A program made the position numbers and the translations under genes. This document shows, piece by piece, positions 1 through 7,810 of a stretch of 64,000 nucleotides of DNA. The stretch is from Chryseobacterium sp. FP211-J200 (lineage in GTDB: Bacteria > Bacteroidota > Bacteroidia > Flavobacteriales > Weeksellaceae). Below the pieces are notes generated by a model. The model saw nothing but the letters and a program-made list of their open reading frames with translations. It did no database searches and was not told the DNA's origin. The stretch is taken from the NCBI RefSeq assembly GCF_001643375.1, contig NZ_LSHB01000004.1:47891-111890 (forward strand), given 5' to 3'. Each line of letters starts with the position of its first letter. Within the stretch, counting starts at the first letter, position 1.

Positions 1-186
1 GTTTTAAATAATCAAAATGGATACGTAATTGATAACAACGATAACCTTTTTGCAGAAAAGATTCGTTTTATTCTAGAAGATGAAGCGGTTTATAGCTCTT
101 TTTCAAACAAATCTTCGGAAATATTTTTTAATCGTTTAACAATTAAAAAAATGGTTTCCTCATATTTGGAAATTTATGAAATTTAA
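1..186 (+). CDS. Glycosyltransferase, C-terminal end only (partial)
   Basis: The frame is open from the first base to a TAA at 184-186 and gives about 61 residues, including NGYVIDNNDNLFAEKI and a charged tail. A 'G-x-x-V..x-N-D...L-A..I..L' pattern followed by a short helix is typical of the end of GT4-type (group 1) glycosyltransferases, where the donor-nucleotide site precedes the last helices. The next genes are polysaccharide genes on the same strand, which fits a role in building a capsule or O-antigen repeat unit. The catalytic part lies outside the window, so the sugar specificity cannot be judged. Confidence 0.6.
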   Translation, partial: VLNNQNGYVIDNNDNLFAEKIRFILEDEAVYSSFSNKSSEIFFNRLTIKKMVSSYLEIYEI

Positions 187-306
187 TTGCCATTAGATAC
201 TATTATAGTTTGTATGAGATTCCATGATTTGCAAGCTGCACATAATTTCATATAATTAAATTTTGATGACTATCTTTTATGGTATTAAATATCTACCAAA
301 TTTTAA

Positions 307-314
307 TATATTTG
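307..314 (+). promoter_or_regulatory. Bacteroidota -7 element (TATATTTG)
   Basis: TATATTTG matches the TAnnTTTG -7 consensus. It lies about 80 bases before the sugar transferase and just before a 16-codon open frame starting at 325. It could start transcription of the sugar transferase, cytidylyltransferase and rfbC. This is a motif match only. Confidence 0.4.
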
Positions 315-324
315 CACAAAAACT

Positions 325-375
325 ATGAAAAAAAACAATGATGAAAAGAAGAAAATACTATTCCTTTTGGATTAG
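325..375 (+). pseudogene. 16-codon open frame, possible remnant of a glycosyltransferase start
   Basis: ATG at 325 opens a frame reading MKKNNDEKKKILFLLD and then TAG at 373-375. A Lys-rich start followed by 'ILFLLD' is how many GT4 glycosyltransferases begin ('KKILFLIDSL...'). The frame stops exactly where such a protein would continue, and the sugar transferase starts 18 bases later. I infer a deletion that left the promoter and first codons of a lost glycosyltransferase. A leader peptide is the alternative. Confidence 0.3.
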
Positions 376-393
376 TTCGTAAAGTAAAGTTTT

Positions 394-1350
394 ATGAAAG
401 TAAAAACTTATTTGAAAGTATCTAATCCTGTCGAAAGATGTCTATTTATAAATGTAAGTGATATCTCTTTGAAACTTTTTCGTGGTAACAAACTGAAAAA
501 ATCATTTAAAGTGATTAGATATAATTCCGAAAAAAATACAAAAAGTATTTTGGAATATGTAAACCGTTTGAATATTAAGACAATTGTAATCGAAACTTCA
601 AATCTTAACCATTTGCCAGAAAATTTAACAAACGATATAATTGATGCAAGACTTAATGGTGTAAGAGTTTTTGATGCCCAAGAATTTTATGAGATTGTTA
701 ATAGACGAATACCTCTCGTAAAACTTAGTTCTAATGAATATTTAGCTGATGATATTTTTTCAATCGGTTTGAAACACCATTCTGGACTGTCGTCGAAGAG
801 AATTATAGACCTTCTGGTCGTGATGACCATATTGCCTGTAGCTTTACCGTTAGTTTTTTTTGGTTGTCTCTTGACTTTGATCTCGTCATCAGGTAATGTT
901 CTATTTGTTCAGGAAAGGATTGGAATTGGTTCCAAGAAGTTTAAGATCTATAAAATTAGAACGATGAAATCCAAACATAATGGAGGGTATACAACGTCTA
1001 ATGACGATAGAATTACAATAGTAGGTAAATTTTTGAGATTGTCGAAGATCGATGAGCTACCTCAACTTTATAACATTTTGATAGGTGATATGAGTCTGAT
1101 TGGACCTAGACCAGAGCGACCAGAATTTGTAGATATGTACAATGAGGAAAATGCTTATTTTGACCTTAGACATGTTATAAAACCGGGAGTTACAGGATGG
1201 GCACAAGTCAATCTTCCAAAAGCTACTCCAGACGATAATCTAAAAAAGTTGGAATATGACCTTTATTATATCAAAAACTACTCCCCAAGATTAGATATTG
1301 AGATTATCTTTCGAACAATCAAAGTTGTCATGACTATGAACAGTAACTAA
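394..1350 (+). CDS. Initiating sugar-phosphate transferase (polyisoprenyl-phosphate phosphoglycosyltransferase)
   Basis: This 318-residue protein ends in a bacterial sugar transferase domain (about residues 134-318). A hydrophobic segment at 137-163 anchors it in the inner membrane. It is followed by QERIG (173-177), KIRTM (187-191), the DELPQ motif with the catalytic Asp-Glu pair (220-221), and GPRPERPEF (237-245). Such enzymes move a sugar-1-phosphate from a UDP-sugar to undecaprenyl phosphate and so start repeat-unit synthesis. The first 130 residues form a soluble region that looks like a reduced version of the N-terminal domain of WcaJ-like proteins. The downstream cytidylyltransferase and rfbC genes follow closely, so the three are probably one transcript. 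The sugar substrate cannot be read from the sequence. Confidence 0.88.
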   Translation: MKVKTYLKVSNPVERCLFINVSDISLKLFRGNKLKKSFKVIRYNSEKNTKSILEYVNRLNIKTIVIETSNLNHLPENLTNDIIDARLNGVRVFDAQEFYEIVNRRIPLVKLSSNEYLADDIFSIGLKHHSGLSSKRIIDLLVVMTILPVALPLVFFGCLLTLISSSGNVLFVQERIGIGSKKFKIYKIRTMKSKHNGGYTTSNDDRITIVGKFLRLSKIDELPQLYNILIGDMSLIGPRPERPEFVDMYNEENAYFDLRHVIKPGVTGWAQVNLPKATPDDNLKKLEYDLYYIKNYSPRLDIEIIFRTIKVVMTMNSN

Positions 1351-1362
1351 AGTGTTTTTATT

Positions 1363-1803
1363 ATGAAAACAGATAAAATTGGTATTACCTTTTCTGCGTT
1401 TGACCTGCTTCACGCTGGACACATAAAAATGTTGGAGGAGGCAAAGACCATTTGTGATCATCTAATTGTTGGCTTGCAGATTGATCCCACTATCGATAGA
1501 ACTTTTAAAAATAAACCGACCCAGTCAGTTGTTGAAAGATACATTCAATTGAAGGCCTGTCGTTCCGTAGATGAGATCATTCCTTATAATACAGAGGAAG
1601 ATCTTATGGATATTCTAAAATCTTTTGTGATTGATGTTGGGATTATTGGAGATGATTATAAAGATGTCAATTTTACTGGAAAAGAATATTGTGAAGAAAA
1701 AGGCATTCAAATCTATTACAATAAAAGAGACCATCGATTTTCAAGTTCTGCTCTTAAAAAAGCTGTTTTTGATAAGGAGCTGGAAAGAATAAACAGGAAA
1801 TAA
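1363..1803 (+). CDS. Cytidylyltransferase of the glycerol-3-phosphate cytidylyltransferase type
   Basis: A compact 146-residue nucleotidyltransferase. It has the N-terminal strand ITFSAFDLLHAGH, with the HxGH nucleotide-binding motif at residues 17-20, and an RF-S-S-ALKKA end resembling the family's C-terminal 'RTxxISTTxI' region. TagD-like enzymes couple CTP with a small phosphate such as glycerol-3-phosphate to give a CDP-activated building block. Between a sugar transferase (12 bases upstream) and rfbC (3 bases downstream) it probably supplies a CDP-polyol or similar decoration for the surface polysaccharide. The exact substrate is inferred; related AMP-transferring enzymes share the fold. 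Confidence 0.8.
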   Translation: MKTDKIGITFSAFDLLHAGHIKMLEEAKTICDHLIVGLQIDPTIDRTFKNKPTQSVVERYIQLKACRSVDEIIPYNTEEDLMDILKSFVIDVGIIGDDYKDVNFTGKEYCEEKGIQIYYNKRDHRFSSSALKKAVFDKELERINRK

Positions 1804-1806
1804 TTT

Positions 1807-2352
1807 ATGAAATTAAAAGAAACGCCGCTGAAGGATTGTTACATCATAGAACCTACGATTTATGAAGATGATAGAGGCTACTTCTTTGAGAAATTCAATG
1901 AGAAAAAGTTCGAGGAACTTACAGGTCTTAACGGTCACTTTGTACAAGATAATATTTCCCGGTCGGGCTATGGTGTTTTGCGTGGTTTACACCTGCAGAA
2001 GGGAGAGAATGCACAAGCCAAACTAGTTTCTTGCTTGGAAGGAAAGGTCTTTGACGTTGCTGTTGATCTAAGAAAAGATTCGCCAACATTCGGTAAATGG
2101 TTTGGGATAGAACTTACGGATGAGAACAAATTGCAATTATATGTCCCGCGCGGTTTTGGACATGGCTTTTCTGTTCTGAGTGAGAAAGCAACCTTCGCAT
2201 ACAAATGTGATAACTTCTACAGCAAAGAGTCAGAAGGAAGTGTTTTGTGGAATGATACAGACCTTAAAATCGACTGGCAACTACCAGAGGAAGACGTCCA
2301 ACTATCAGAAAAAGATAAATTATCACCCACTTTTAAAGACGGTAATTTTTAA
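1807..2352 (+). CDS. rfbC: dTDP-4-dehydrorhamnose 3,5-epimerase
   Basis: A 181-residue cupin enzyme of normal family length. It epimerises C3 and C5 of dTDP-4-keto-6-deoxyglucose, the third step in dTDP-L-rhamnose synthesis. Visible family signatures are the N-terminal DDRGYFFEKF, the GVLRGLHLQ stretch with catalytic His62, AKLVSCLEGKVFDVAVDLR, and the VPRGFGHGFSVLSEKA segment. It starts 3 bases after the cytidylyltransferase, so the two are translated from one mRNA, and a hairpin terminator follows. The other rhamnose genes (rfbA, rfbB, rfbD) are not in the window and would be expected to the left. Confidence 0.93.
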   Translation: MKLKETPLKDCYIIEPTIYEDDRGYFFEKFNEKKFEELTGLNGHFVQDNISRSGYGVLRGLHLQKGENAQAKLVSCLEGKVFDVAVDLRKDSPTFGKWFGIELTDENKLQLYVPRGFGHGFSVLSEKATFAYKCDNFYSKESEGSVLWNDTDLKIDWQLPEEDVQLSEKDKLSPTFKDGNF

Positions 2353-2364
2353 TAAATACAAATA

Positions 2365-2391
2365 AAAAGGAGTCAGATTGATTCCTTTTTT
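2365..2391 (+). terminator. Intrinsic terminator after rfbC
   Basis: An imperfect hairpin (AAAAGGA/TCCTTTT with inner TCA/TGA pairs) followed by a T run. It closes the polysaccharide operon just before rimO. Confidence 0.65.
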
Positions 2392-2397
2392 TATTCC

Positions 2398-2405
2398 TAA
2401 ATTTG
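2398..2405 (+). promoter_or_regulatory. -7 element for rimO (TAAATTTG)
   Basis: TAAATTTG fits TAnnTTTG and lies 19 bases before the rimO ATG, directly after the rfbC terminator. This gives a predicted leader of roughly a dozen bases. Confidence 0.5.
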
Positions 2406-2424
2406 CAACCTCAAATTTTCATCA

Positions 2425-3726
2425 ATGCGTACTAAATCAACAGGTAAGAAAAAAATAAATATTGTCACTCTAGGATGTTCCAAAAACGTCTATGACTCAG
2501 AAGTACTTATGGGTCAGCTGGAAGCCAATGGCAAAAAAGTGGTCCACGAGGAGAAGGGTGATATTGTAGTGATCAATACATGTGGATTTATTGACAATGC
2601 GAAAGAAGAAAGCATCAACACGATCTTGGAATATGTGGACCTGAAGAATCAAGGTCTTGTAGAAAAGGTTTTCGTGACAGGTTGTCTATCTGAAAGATAC
2701 AAACCGGACTTGATCCGTGAGATTCCAGATGTGGACCAATATTTCGGGACTCGCGATCTTCCTATTTTGTTGAAACATCTTGGTGCCGATTACAAACACG
2801 AATTGGTGGGCGAGAGATTGACGACCACACCAAAGCATTACGCTTACCTCAAAATTTCCGAAGGCTGCGACAGACCTTGTTCGTTCTGCGCAATCCCGTT
2901 GATGAGAGGAAATCACATTTCTACACCAATCGAAAAATTGGTCATCGAAACTCAGAAATTAGCTAAGAAAGGTGTGAAAGAATTGATTCTAATCGCTCAA
3001 GATCTTACTTTTTATGGACTTGATATTTATAAGAAAAGAGCTCTGGGAGAATTACTTCAGGAATTGATAAAAGTAGAAGGCATCGAGTGGATCAGACTTC
3101 ATTATGCTTTTCCAACAGGTTTCCCAGAAGATGTTCTGGATATCATCCGAACTGAACCGAAGATCTGCAACTACATCGATATTCCACTTCAGCACATCAA
3201 TACAGAACTTTTGAAAGCCATGAAACGTGGAACAACGTTCGAAAAAACAAATGCGCTTTTGGATAAATTCCGTGAGAAAGTGCCGGATATGGCGATTAGA
3301 ACCACATTGATCGTTGGTTTCCCTGGTGAGACAGAAGAGAAGTTCGAAGAATTGAAACAATGGGTAAGAGACCAGAGATTCGACCGTTTGGGTTGTTTCA
3401 CTTATTCCCACGAAGAAAATACAACGGCTTACGTTTTAGAAGATATTATTTCTGACGAAGAGAAACAAAGCAGAGTAGAGCAGATCATGGAGATTCAGCA
3501 GCAGATCTCTTGGGAGAAGAATCAGGAAAAGATCGGGAAAACCTTCAAATGTATCTTCGATAGAAAAGAAGGCGATTATTTCGTCGGTAGAACAGAATAC
3601 GATTCACCAGATGTTGATAATACTGTTTTGGTTCCTGCGAAAGATGTCTATATCTCAATTGGTGAATTTGCAAACGTCAAAATTACTTCTGCAGAAGATT
3701 TTGATTTGTACGGAGAACTCGTTTAA
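2425..3726 (+). CDS. rimO: Ribosomal protein S12 methylthiotransferase RimO
   Basis: A 433-residue radical SAM enzyme that adds a methylthio group to the conserved aspartate of ribosomal protein S12. The N-terminal UPF0004 domain carries its cluster cysteines in VTLGCSKN (Cys18), VVINTCGFID and VTGCLSE. The radical SAM CxxxCxxC motif is CDRPCSFC. GFPGETEEKFEEL and the C-terminal TRAM-like region (FVGRTEYDSPDVDNTVLV) complete the usual architecture. The SKN and ALGELLQEL context favours RimO over the tRNA enzyme MiaB. It is monocistronic, with its own -7 element upstream and a strong terminator downstream. Confidence 0.95.
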   Translation: MRTKSTGKKKINIVTLGCSKNVYDSEVLMGQLEANGKKVVHEEKGDIVVINTCGFIDNAKEESINTILEYVDLKNQGLVEKVFVTGCLSERYKPDLIREIPDVDQYFGTRDLPILLKHLGADYKHELVGERLTTTPKHYAYLKISEGCDRPCSFCAIPLMRGNHISTPIEKLVIETQKLAKKGVKELILIAQDLTFYGLDIYKKRALGELLQELIKVEGIEWIRLHYAFPTGFPEDVLDIIRTEPKICNYIDIPLQHINTELLKAMKRGTTFEKTNALLDKFREKVPDMAIRTTLIVGFPGETEEKFEELKQWVRDQRFDRLGCFTYSHEENTTAYVLEDIISDEEKQSRVEQIMEIQQQISWEKNQEKIGKTFKCIFDRKEGDYFVGRTEYDSPDVDNTVLVPAKDVYISIGEFANVKITSAEDFDLYGELV

Positions 3727-3747
3727 ATGTAATTTTAAATAATAATT

Positions 3748-3778
3748 AAGCCTTCATATTTTGAAGGCTTTTTTTATT
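3748..3778 (+). terminator. Intrinsic terminator after rimO
   Basis: A perfect 9-bp stem (AAGCCTTCA / TGAAGGCTT) with a 5-base loop, followed by a run of seven T. Confidence 0.85.
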
Positions 3779-4118
3779 TCTGTTAAAATTTCACTCAATT
3801 TTATTTAATTCACTGAAAATCAATTTATTGAAGTGCTATTGATGCTTGGTATTAGCTTTTAATATAAATTATTGTCGATTTTATATTAATATATCTAATC
3901 TGAAGATTAAATAATTGTTATTAAGATTAATTATTAAGTTATTTTAGCTAAAAAAGCTTTAGAATTATTAAATGTGTAAATTAAGTAAGGGTTTTAAATT
4001 GTAATTTTTTATTTAAGTATTTGTTGTTTAGTTAGTTGTGTGTTTTGTGTAATTCCACCTGATTGTAATTAATTAACAAAATCTAAATTAAATTAACATA
4101 TTTTAACAAATCTTGTGA
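3779..4118. other. AT-rich intergenic stretch without a gene
   Basis: About 340 bases of very AT-rich sequence dense in TTAATTAA-like steps. I see no open frame with coding character, no RNA gene and no clear TAnnTTTG element. It separates rimO from the structured leader of the rlpA-like gene and probably contains that gene's promoter in a form I cannot identify. Confidence 0.6.
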
Positions 4119-4251
4119 TTGACTTACAGTAAGTACTTGTAGAGGATTGGAAATTTGGAAAAAGCCCATTTGATGCGGGGTTTGCCAGAAAGTGTGGTTC
4201 GAAAAGTCATTCCTGGTATCTTTGCGGAGTCAAAACCAATAAAAATTCAAC
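4119..4251 (+). ncRNA. Candidate structured 5' leader (possible cis-regulatory RNA) of the rlpA-like gene
   Basis: This GC-richer block interrupts AT-rich sequence just before the start codon. Complementary segments suggest a multibranch fold. A closing helix pairs TTGACT (4119-4124) with AGTCAA (4228-4233). A small hairpin pairs TACA with TGTA near 4125-4142. A second hairpin pairs AAGCCC (4162-4167) with GGGTTT (4178-4183). A third helix pairs GCCAG (4184-4188) with CTGGT (4213-4217). The block ends 18 bases before the ATG, in the usual place for a riboswitch or leader. It matches no class I can name, and the pairings were found by eye. Confidence 0.4.
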
Positions 4252-4620
4252 ATGATAAAAAGAATTCTTCTTGTAGTCATAATGATGATTTCCACACTTG
4301 GTATTTATTCTTTCAAGAGTTATGCCACAGATGCTAAAACAAGTTTTGCATCGTTCTACCACGATAAGTTTAATGGTAGGAAAACAGCAAGCGGTGAAAT
4401 TTTCAGTAACAAAGCAATGACCGCTGCTAATAAAACACTTCCTTTTGGGACAGAAGTAAAAATTACAAATTTGATCTCTGGGAAAAGTGTTGTAGTTAGA
4501 GTTAACGACAGAGGACCATACCACTCATCTAGAGCCTTTGATCTCTCGAAAGCTGCATTTGATTCGATAGGCGACACCAGAAAAGGTACAATCGCAATCG
4601 AATATGAAATTATCGACTAA
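4252..4620 (+). CDS. RlpA-like double-psi beta-barrel protein
   Basis: A 122-residue exported protein with an N-terminal hydrophobic signal (MIKRILLVVIMMISTLGIYS). The rest is one double-psi beta-barrel domain. Typical RlpA signatures are ASFYHDKFNGRKTASGE, AANKTLPFGT, VRVNDRGPY and RAFDLSKAAFDSIG, including the conserved Asp of the NDRGP loop. RlpA proteins act on naked peptidoglycan glycan strands in the envelope. This copy lacks the C-terminal SPOR domain of E. coli RlpA, so septal targeting is not expected and the catalytic role is inferred. The start fits the signal peptide. The unusual leader before it suggests post-transcriptional control. Confidence 0.85.
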   Translation: MIKRILLVVIMMISTLGIYSFKSYATDAKTSFASFYHDKFNGRKTASGEIFSNKAMTAANKTLPFGTEVKITNLISGKSVVVRVNDRGPYHSSRAFDLSKAAFDSIGDTRKGTIAIEYEIID

Positions 4621-4648
4621 GATCCAACTTATTTTAAAAGTTTAAAAG

Positions 4649-4673
4649 CCATCCTAATCAGGATGGTTTTTTT
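4649..4673 (+). terminator. Intrinsic terminator after the rlpA-like gene
   Basis: A 7-bp stem CCATCCT/AGGATGG with a 4-base loop and a T run. It lies between converging genes. Confidence 0.75.
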
Positions 4674-4698
4674 GTTGTTTGATGTTTAAATGAAAATC

Positions 4699-6819
4699 CT
4701 ATCTGAAGATCTTCTTGATGATATTCCCGATTTCCACAAAATCATCATGGTTTCGGACGGACCGGATTTCTGTATTGTCATTATCCCTCTTGGAATATGG
4801 ATAGATCAGCAGATAATTCTTGTTCGGAAGTTTTGTATTGAGGAAATCCGGAATGTATCGCATCCTAGGAAAGTAAGACCTCATGCCACGTTTGGCAAGG
4901 ATCAGGATCAGTCCTTCGTTGTCCTTTATCTTTTCCGCTTTCTTCTCTGCATCTGCCCAAGCTTCCGTAACAATGAAATCTGCTTCGATATTCACTTTCT
5001 TGATGATTTTCTTCAAAATAGTAATGATATTTTCAGGCGCATAAAAACTGATCACGGCGCCAGAGTTTTTACCGATATTCCACACTCTTGCCAAGGAATG
5101 GAAGAATCCAGATTCCAGATGCGCATTCTCGGGAATCATCACCAGATAACGCTTAACAGTGGAAAGTGGTTGTGCAGCGTGATAAACAAAGATGTTGATG
5201 TCATCATTCTGCAAATAACCATTGTAAAGATTGTCAGCGAATGACGCGGAGAATCCTTTCTCATCTTCCAATCCAATGATCAGGTCGGTGATCTTCTGTT
5301 CTTTCACCACATTGTTGATTCCGTTGATCACGTCGTTGTCATAACGTGTTAGAGGCTTTAATTTCACGTCTGCTGCAGAAGCGGTGTTTACGGCATAATT
5401 CAAGATCTTCTCTGCATTTTTGATGGATGATTCATTTTTATCTTCATTAATGACATTCAGGCCGAACATATTTTCTGTGTTGGAATGATTTTTCACCAGC
5501 AATCCAAGGTTTACAGTCTTATCGACCATTCCTTCATAATTAAGGGTCAGAAGGATATTTTCCTGCTCGTGATTGTTTCCCGTGAGAGTATCTTCATTTT
5601 CTGCTTCCGCGATTTTCTCCGCACTTGCCATTGAGATGAAGGATGAAATGGTACACGAAATCAATATTAGTAAAATACTACCGTTCAAAACGTGTTCGTT
5701 CAATAGTCTTACCGGTTCTCCAGATTCGCTTTCGGAAAGGATGATGTTGTAACCAACCATTACCGCGGCTAGTGTGGCTGCGGCTGACGCAGAACTCAAT
5801 CCAAAGATCAATTTTCCCTCTTGCTTCGTCAGTCGGAAAGTTTTTTGAGTAAGGACGGCCGCCACATATTTTCCTAAGATGGAAGCCACCAGCATGACAG
5901 AAGCCACCTGAATGGTTTCCCAACTTTTGAAGAACACTTTGAAGTCGATCAACATCCCAACACTTATCAAAAAGAAAGGAATGAAGATCGCATTGCCAAC
6001 AAATTCCACGCGATTCATCAATGAGGAAGTGTGCGGAATCAATCTATTCAAAGCCAATCCTGCCAAGAACGCGCCGATGATAGCTTCAACACCTGCTAAT
6101 TCTGCCAAGAGCGCCGCCAAGTAGATCATTACCAATACAAAAATGTACTGCGAGATCTTATCGTCAACTTTCTTGAAAAACCATCGTCCGATGATTGGGA
6201 ATACTAATAAAACCACCAATCCGAAAGCCAGGACAGAAGCGGAAAGCTTGATCCAAAACTCACTACCCACTTCTCCCTGCGACATCCCCACGACAACCGC
6301 CAAAACCAATAACGCAAGAACGTCGGTAATCATAGTTCCACCAACAGTGATGTTCACGGCCAGATTCTTCGCAACGCCCAATTTGCTGACCAAAGGATAA
6401 GCGATCAAAGTATGTGACGAAAAAAGACTGGCAAAAAGAACCGAGGTCAAAAATGAAAATCCTAAAAGGTAGTAGGATCCTACAAACCCTAATACAAATG
6501 GAACAATGAAGGTATAAAGTCCAAAAGTCAAGCTTTTCCATTTGTTCTTTTTGAAATCGCCCATATCGATTTCCAGACCGGCGAGAAACATAATGTAGAG
6601 TAATCCCGTAGTTCCGGTCACGACAATGCTGCTGTCTCGCGAGAGAACATTAAAACCATTTGGTCCAATGATGGCACCAGCGATGATGAGTCCCAAAAGA
6701 TGTGGAACTTTGATCTTGTTGAGTAATAATGGCGCACTGAGAATGATGATGAGAACCACCAAAAATTTCAGAACAGGATCTTCCAACGGAAGACTGAGGT
6801 TGTGAATACTTAAAAGCAT
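4699..6819 (-). CDS. Cation:proton antiporter of the CPA2 (Kef-type) family with a C-terminal Usp-like region
   Basis: A 706-residue protein. Residues 1 to about 410 are about a dozen hydrophobic segments, starting with a Na+/H+ exchanger signature (PHLLGLIIAGAIIGPNGF) and containing FLAGLEID, a typical CPA2 core motif. From about 430 to the end it is soluble and alpha/beta in character (LLTLNYEGMVDKTVNLGL..., LIIGLEDEKG), resembling universal stress protein domains. It likely exchanges K+ or Na+ for H+ across the inner membrane, with the soluble part regulating it. It follows a lipoprotein gene by 11 bases on the same strand, so the two are probably co-transcribed. Ion specificity is unknown. 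Confidence 0.88.
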   Translation of the reverse strand: MLLSIHNLSLPLEDPVLKFLVVLIIILSAPLLLNKIKVPHLLGLIIAGAIIGPNGFNVLSRDSSIVVTGTTGLLYIMFLAGLEIDMGDFKKNKWKSLTFGLYTFIVPFVLGFVGSYYLLGFSFLTSVLFASLFSSHTLIAYPLVSKLGVAKNLAVNITVGGTMITDVLALLVLAVVVGMSQGEVGSEFWIKLSASVLAFGLVVLLVFPIIGRWFFKKVDDKISQYIFVLVMIYLAALLAELAGVEAIIGAFLAGLALNRLIPHTSSLMNRVEFVGNAIFIPFFLISVGMLIDFKVFFKSWETIQVASVMLVASILGKYVAAVLTQKTFRLTKQEGKLIFGLSSASAAATLAAVMVGYNIILSESESGEPVRLLNEHVLNGSILLILISCTISSFISMASAEKIAEAENEDTLTGNNHEQENILLTLNYEGMVDKTVNLGLLVKNHSNTENMFGLNVINEDKNESSIKNAEKILNYAVNTASAADVKLKPLTRYDNDVINGINNVVKEQKITDLIIGLEDEKGFSASFADNLYNGYLQNDDINIFVYHAAQPLSTVKRYLVMIPENAHLESGFFHSLARVWNIGKNSGAVISFYAPENIITILKKIIKKVNIEADFIVTEAWADAEKKAEKIKDNEGLILILAKRGMRSYFPRMRYIPDFLNTKLPNKNYLLIYPYSKRDNDNTEIRSVRNHDDFVEIGNIIKKIFR

Positions 6820-6830
6820 TTGTGTATTTT

Positions 6831-7403
6831 TTATTTTGAAGGACGTACCAATTCTACAGAAAATACGGCAGAACAGTTGTTGTTGACCGTGATTCTTCTT
6901 TTTCCTCGGATCTTTTCGGGTGAGATCTCATTGAGTAGAATATTCATATCCACAAGTTTGGTAGCGGTAGAATCAGTTTTGAAGTTGAGTTTGATCTCGT
7001 TATTTTCCAATTTTCCAGCGTAAGTTCGCACCAGATTGTTGTTGCTGTAGACATTGACGGATGTTTGAAGAGAATCATTGACAAATTCCCAAACGTCAGT
7101 TCTTTGGTCGCCGATCACATAGTCGGAGCAAGTGGATTCTGTGCAGATCACTTTTCCGTTCCATTTTCCCAGGATCTCTGTAGGCCACGTGGGAACAATG
7201 ACAGAGTCGCTTTTTTTGGTGTATAAACTGTCTCTCATCTTCAGCAGTGCTTCGAACTCTGCTTCCTTTTGAGCGAAGATATTTTCTTTTTCTGATAATG
7301 ATCTTTCCCTGGCGTCCAATTGTTTTTCCCGCTCGTTCTCTTTGCAGGAAAAAACAAAAATGGACAGACCGGATAATAATAGAAACTTCACAATTCTCTG
7401 CAT
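6831..7403 (-). CDS. Lipoprotein with a short coiled coil, unknown function
   Basis: A 190-residue protein with a lipoprotein signal; the lipobox Cys is in FVFSCKEN near residue 20. A charged heptad-like region (about 25-60, EREKQLDARERSLSEKEN) predicts a coiled coil. A C-terminal beta-rich domain with two cysteines (ICTESTCSDYV) follows. It should be anchored in the envelope. The antiporter gene begins 11 bases downstream, so a joint role in envelope or ion stress is possible but not shown. I do not recognise a named family. Confidence 0.75.
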   Translation of the reverse strand: MQRIVKFLLLSGLSIFVFSCKENEREKQLDARERSLSEKENIFAQKEAEFEALLKMRDSLYTKKSDSVIVPTWPTEILGKWNGKVICTESTCSDYVIGDQRTDVWEFVNDSLQTSVNVYSNNNLVRTYAGKLENNEIKLNFKTDSTATKLVDMNILLNEISPEKIRGKRRITVNNNCSAVFSVELVRPSK

Positions 7404-7516
7404 AAACTGGATTTTTTAAGATTTCAAGATAGCAAAAAAATAATAAAGCTTGTTCTGTGACAAATTAGGTCTTTAACCTTAAGTCGAAAAAGCAACGTGT
7501 TTTGATGCTTTGAAAA

Positions 7517-7790
7517 TTAATATCCAGGCAGTTTCACCAATCGCACAATTTGGTAAACGGCATGGTTTTTCAGAGACAAAGAACGGATGATCTCCGGACT
7601 CGCTTGCAGATGCGCTTCGCAGAGATAACCAAATTCCAGTTCTTTGATGACTTTGCAATGTTCAGCGATTATTTTTTTTCAGTTTTTTGTCTGCTTTGTA
7701 AAGTTCCACATAAACCAGATATTTGCTGTCGGAATATTCTCTCGGCGTTCCAATGTCTTTGATGTATTTTTCCAGATCTTTCTTTCCCAT
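7517..7790 (-). pseudogene. Frameshifted 90-codon conserved hypothetical gene
   Basis: Read on the minus strand, ATG at 7790 opens MGKKDLEKYIKDIGTPREYS and the frame stops after 43 codons. Shifting by one base inside an A run (the T8 run at 7672-7679 on the plus strand) gives IIAEHCKVIKELEFGYLC and runs to a TAA at 7517-7519. The span is 274 bases, exactly 91 codons plus one base, so seven instead of eight A would restore a continuous 90-residue protein. Both halves have protein-like composition. I do not recognise the family. It is a recent pseudogene, a homopolymer sequencing error, or a slippage-dependent gene. Confidence 0.7.
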
Positions 7791-7810
7791 TTTGATTGAT
7801 TTTAAAATCA

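Noticed and set aside
4155..4337. A 60-codon frame upstream of the rlpA-like gene
   Set aside because: TTG start, no coding character, and it covers the probable structured leader and the true gene's signal peptide.
4690..5244. A 184-codon plus-strand frame
   Set aside because: It lies wholly within the antiporter gene in antisense; the minus-strand protein has clear transporter motifs while this one has none.
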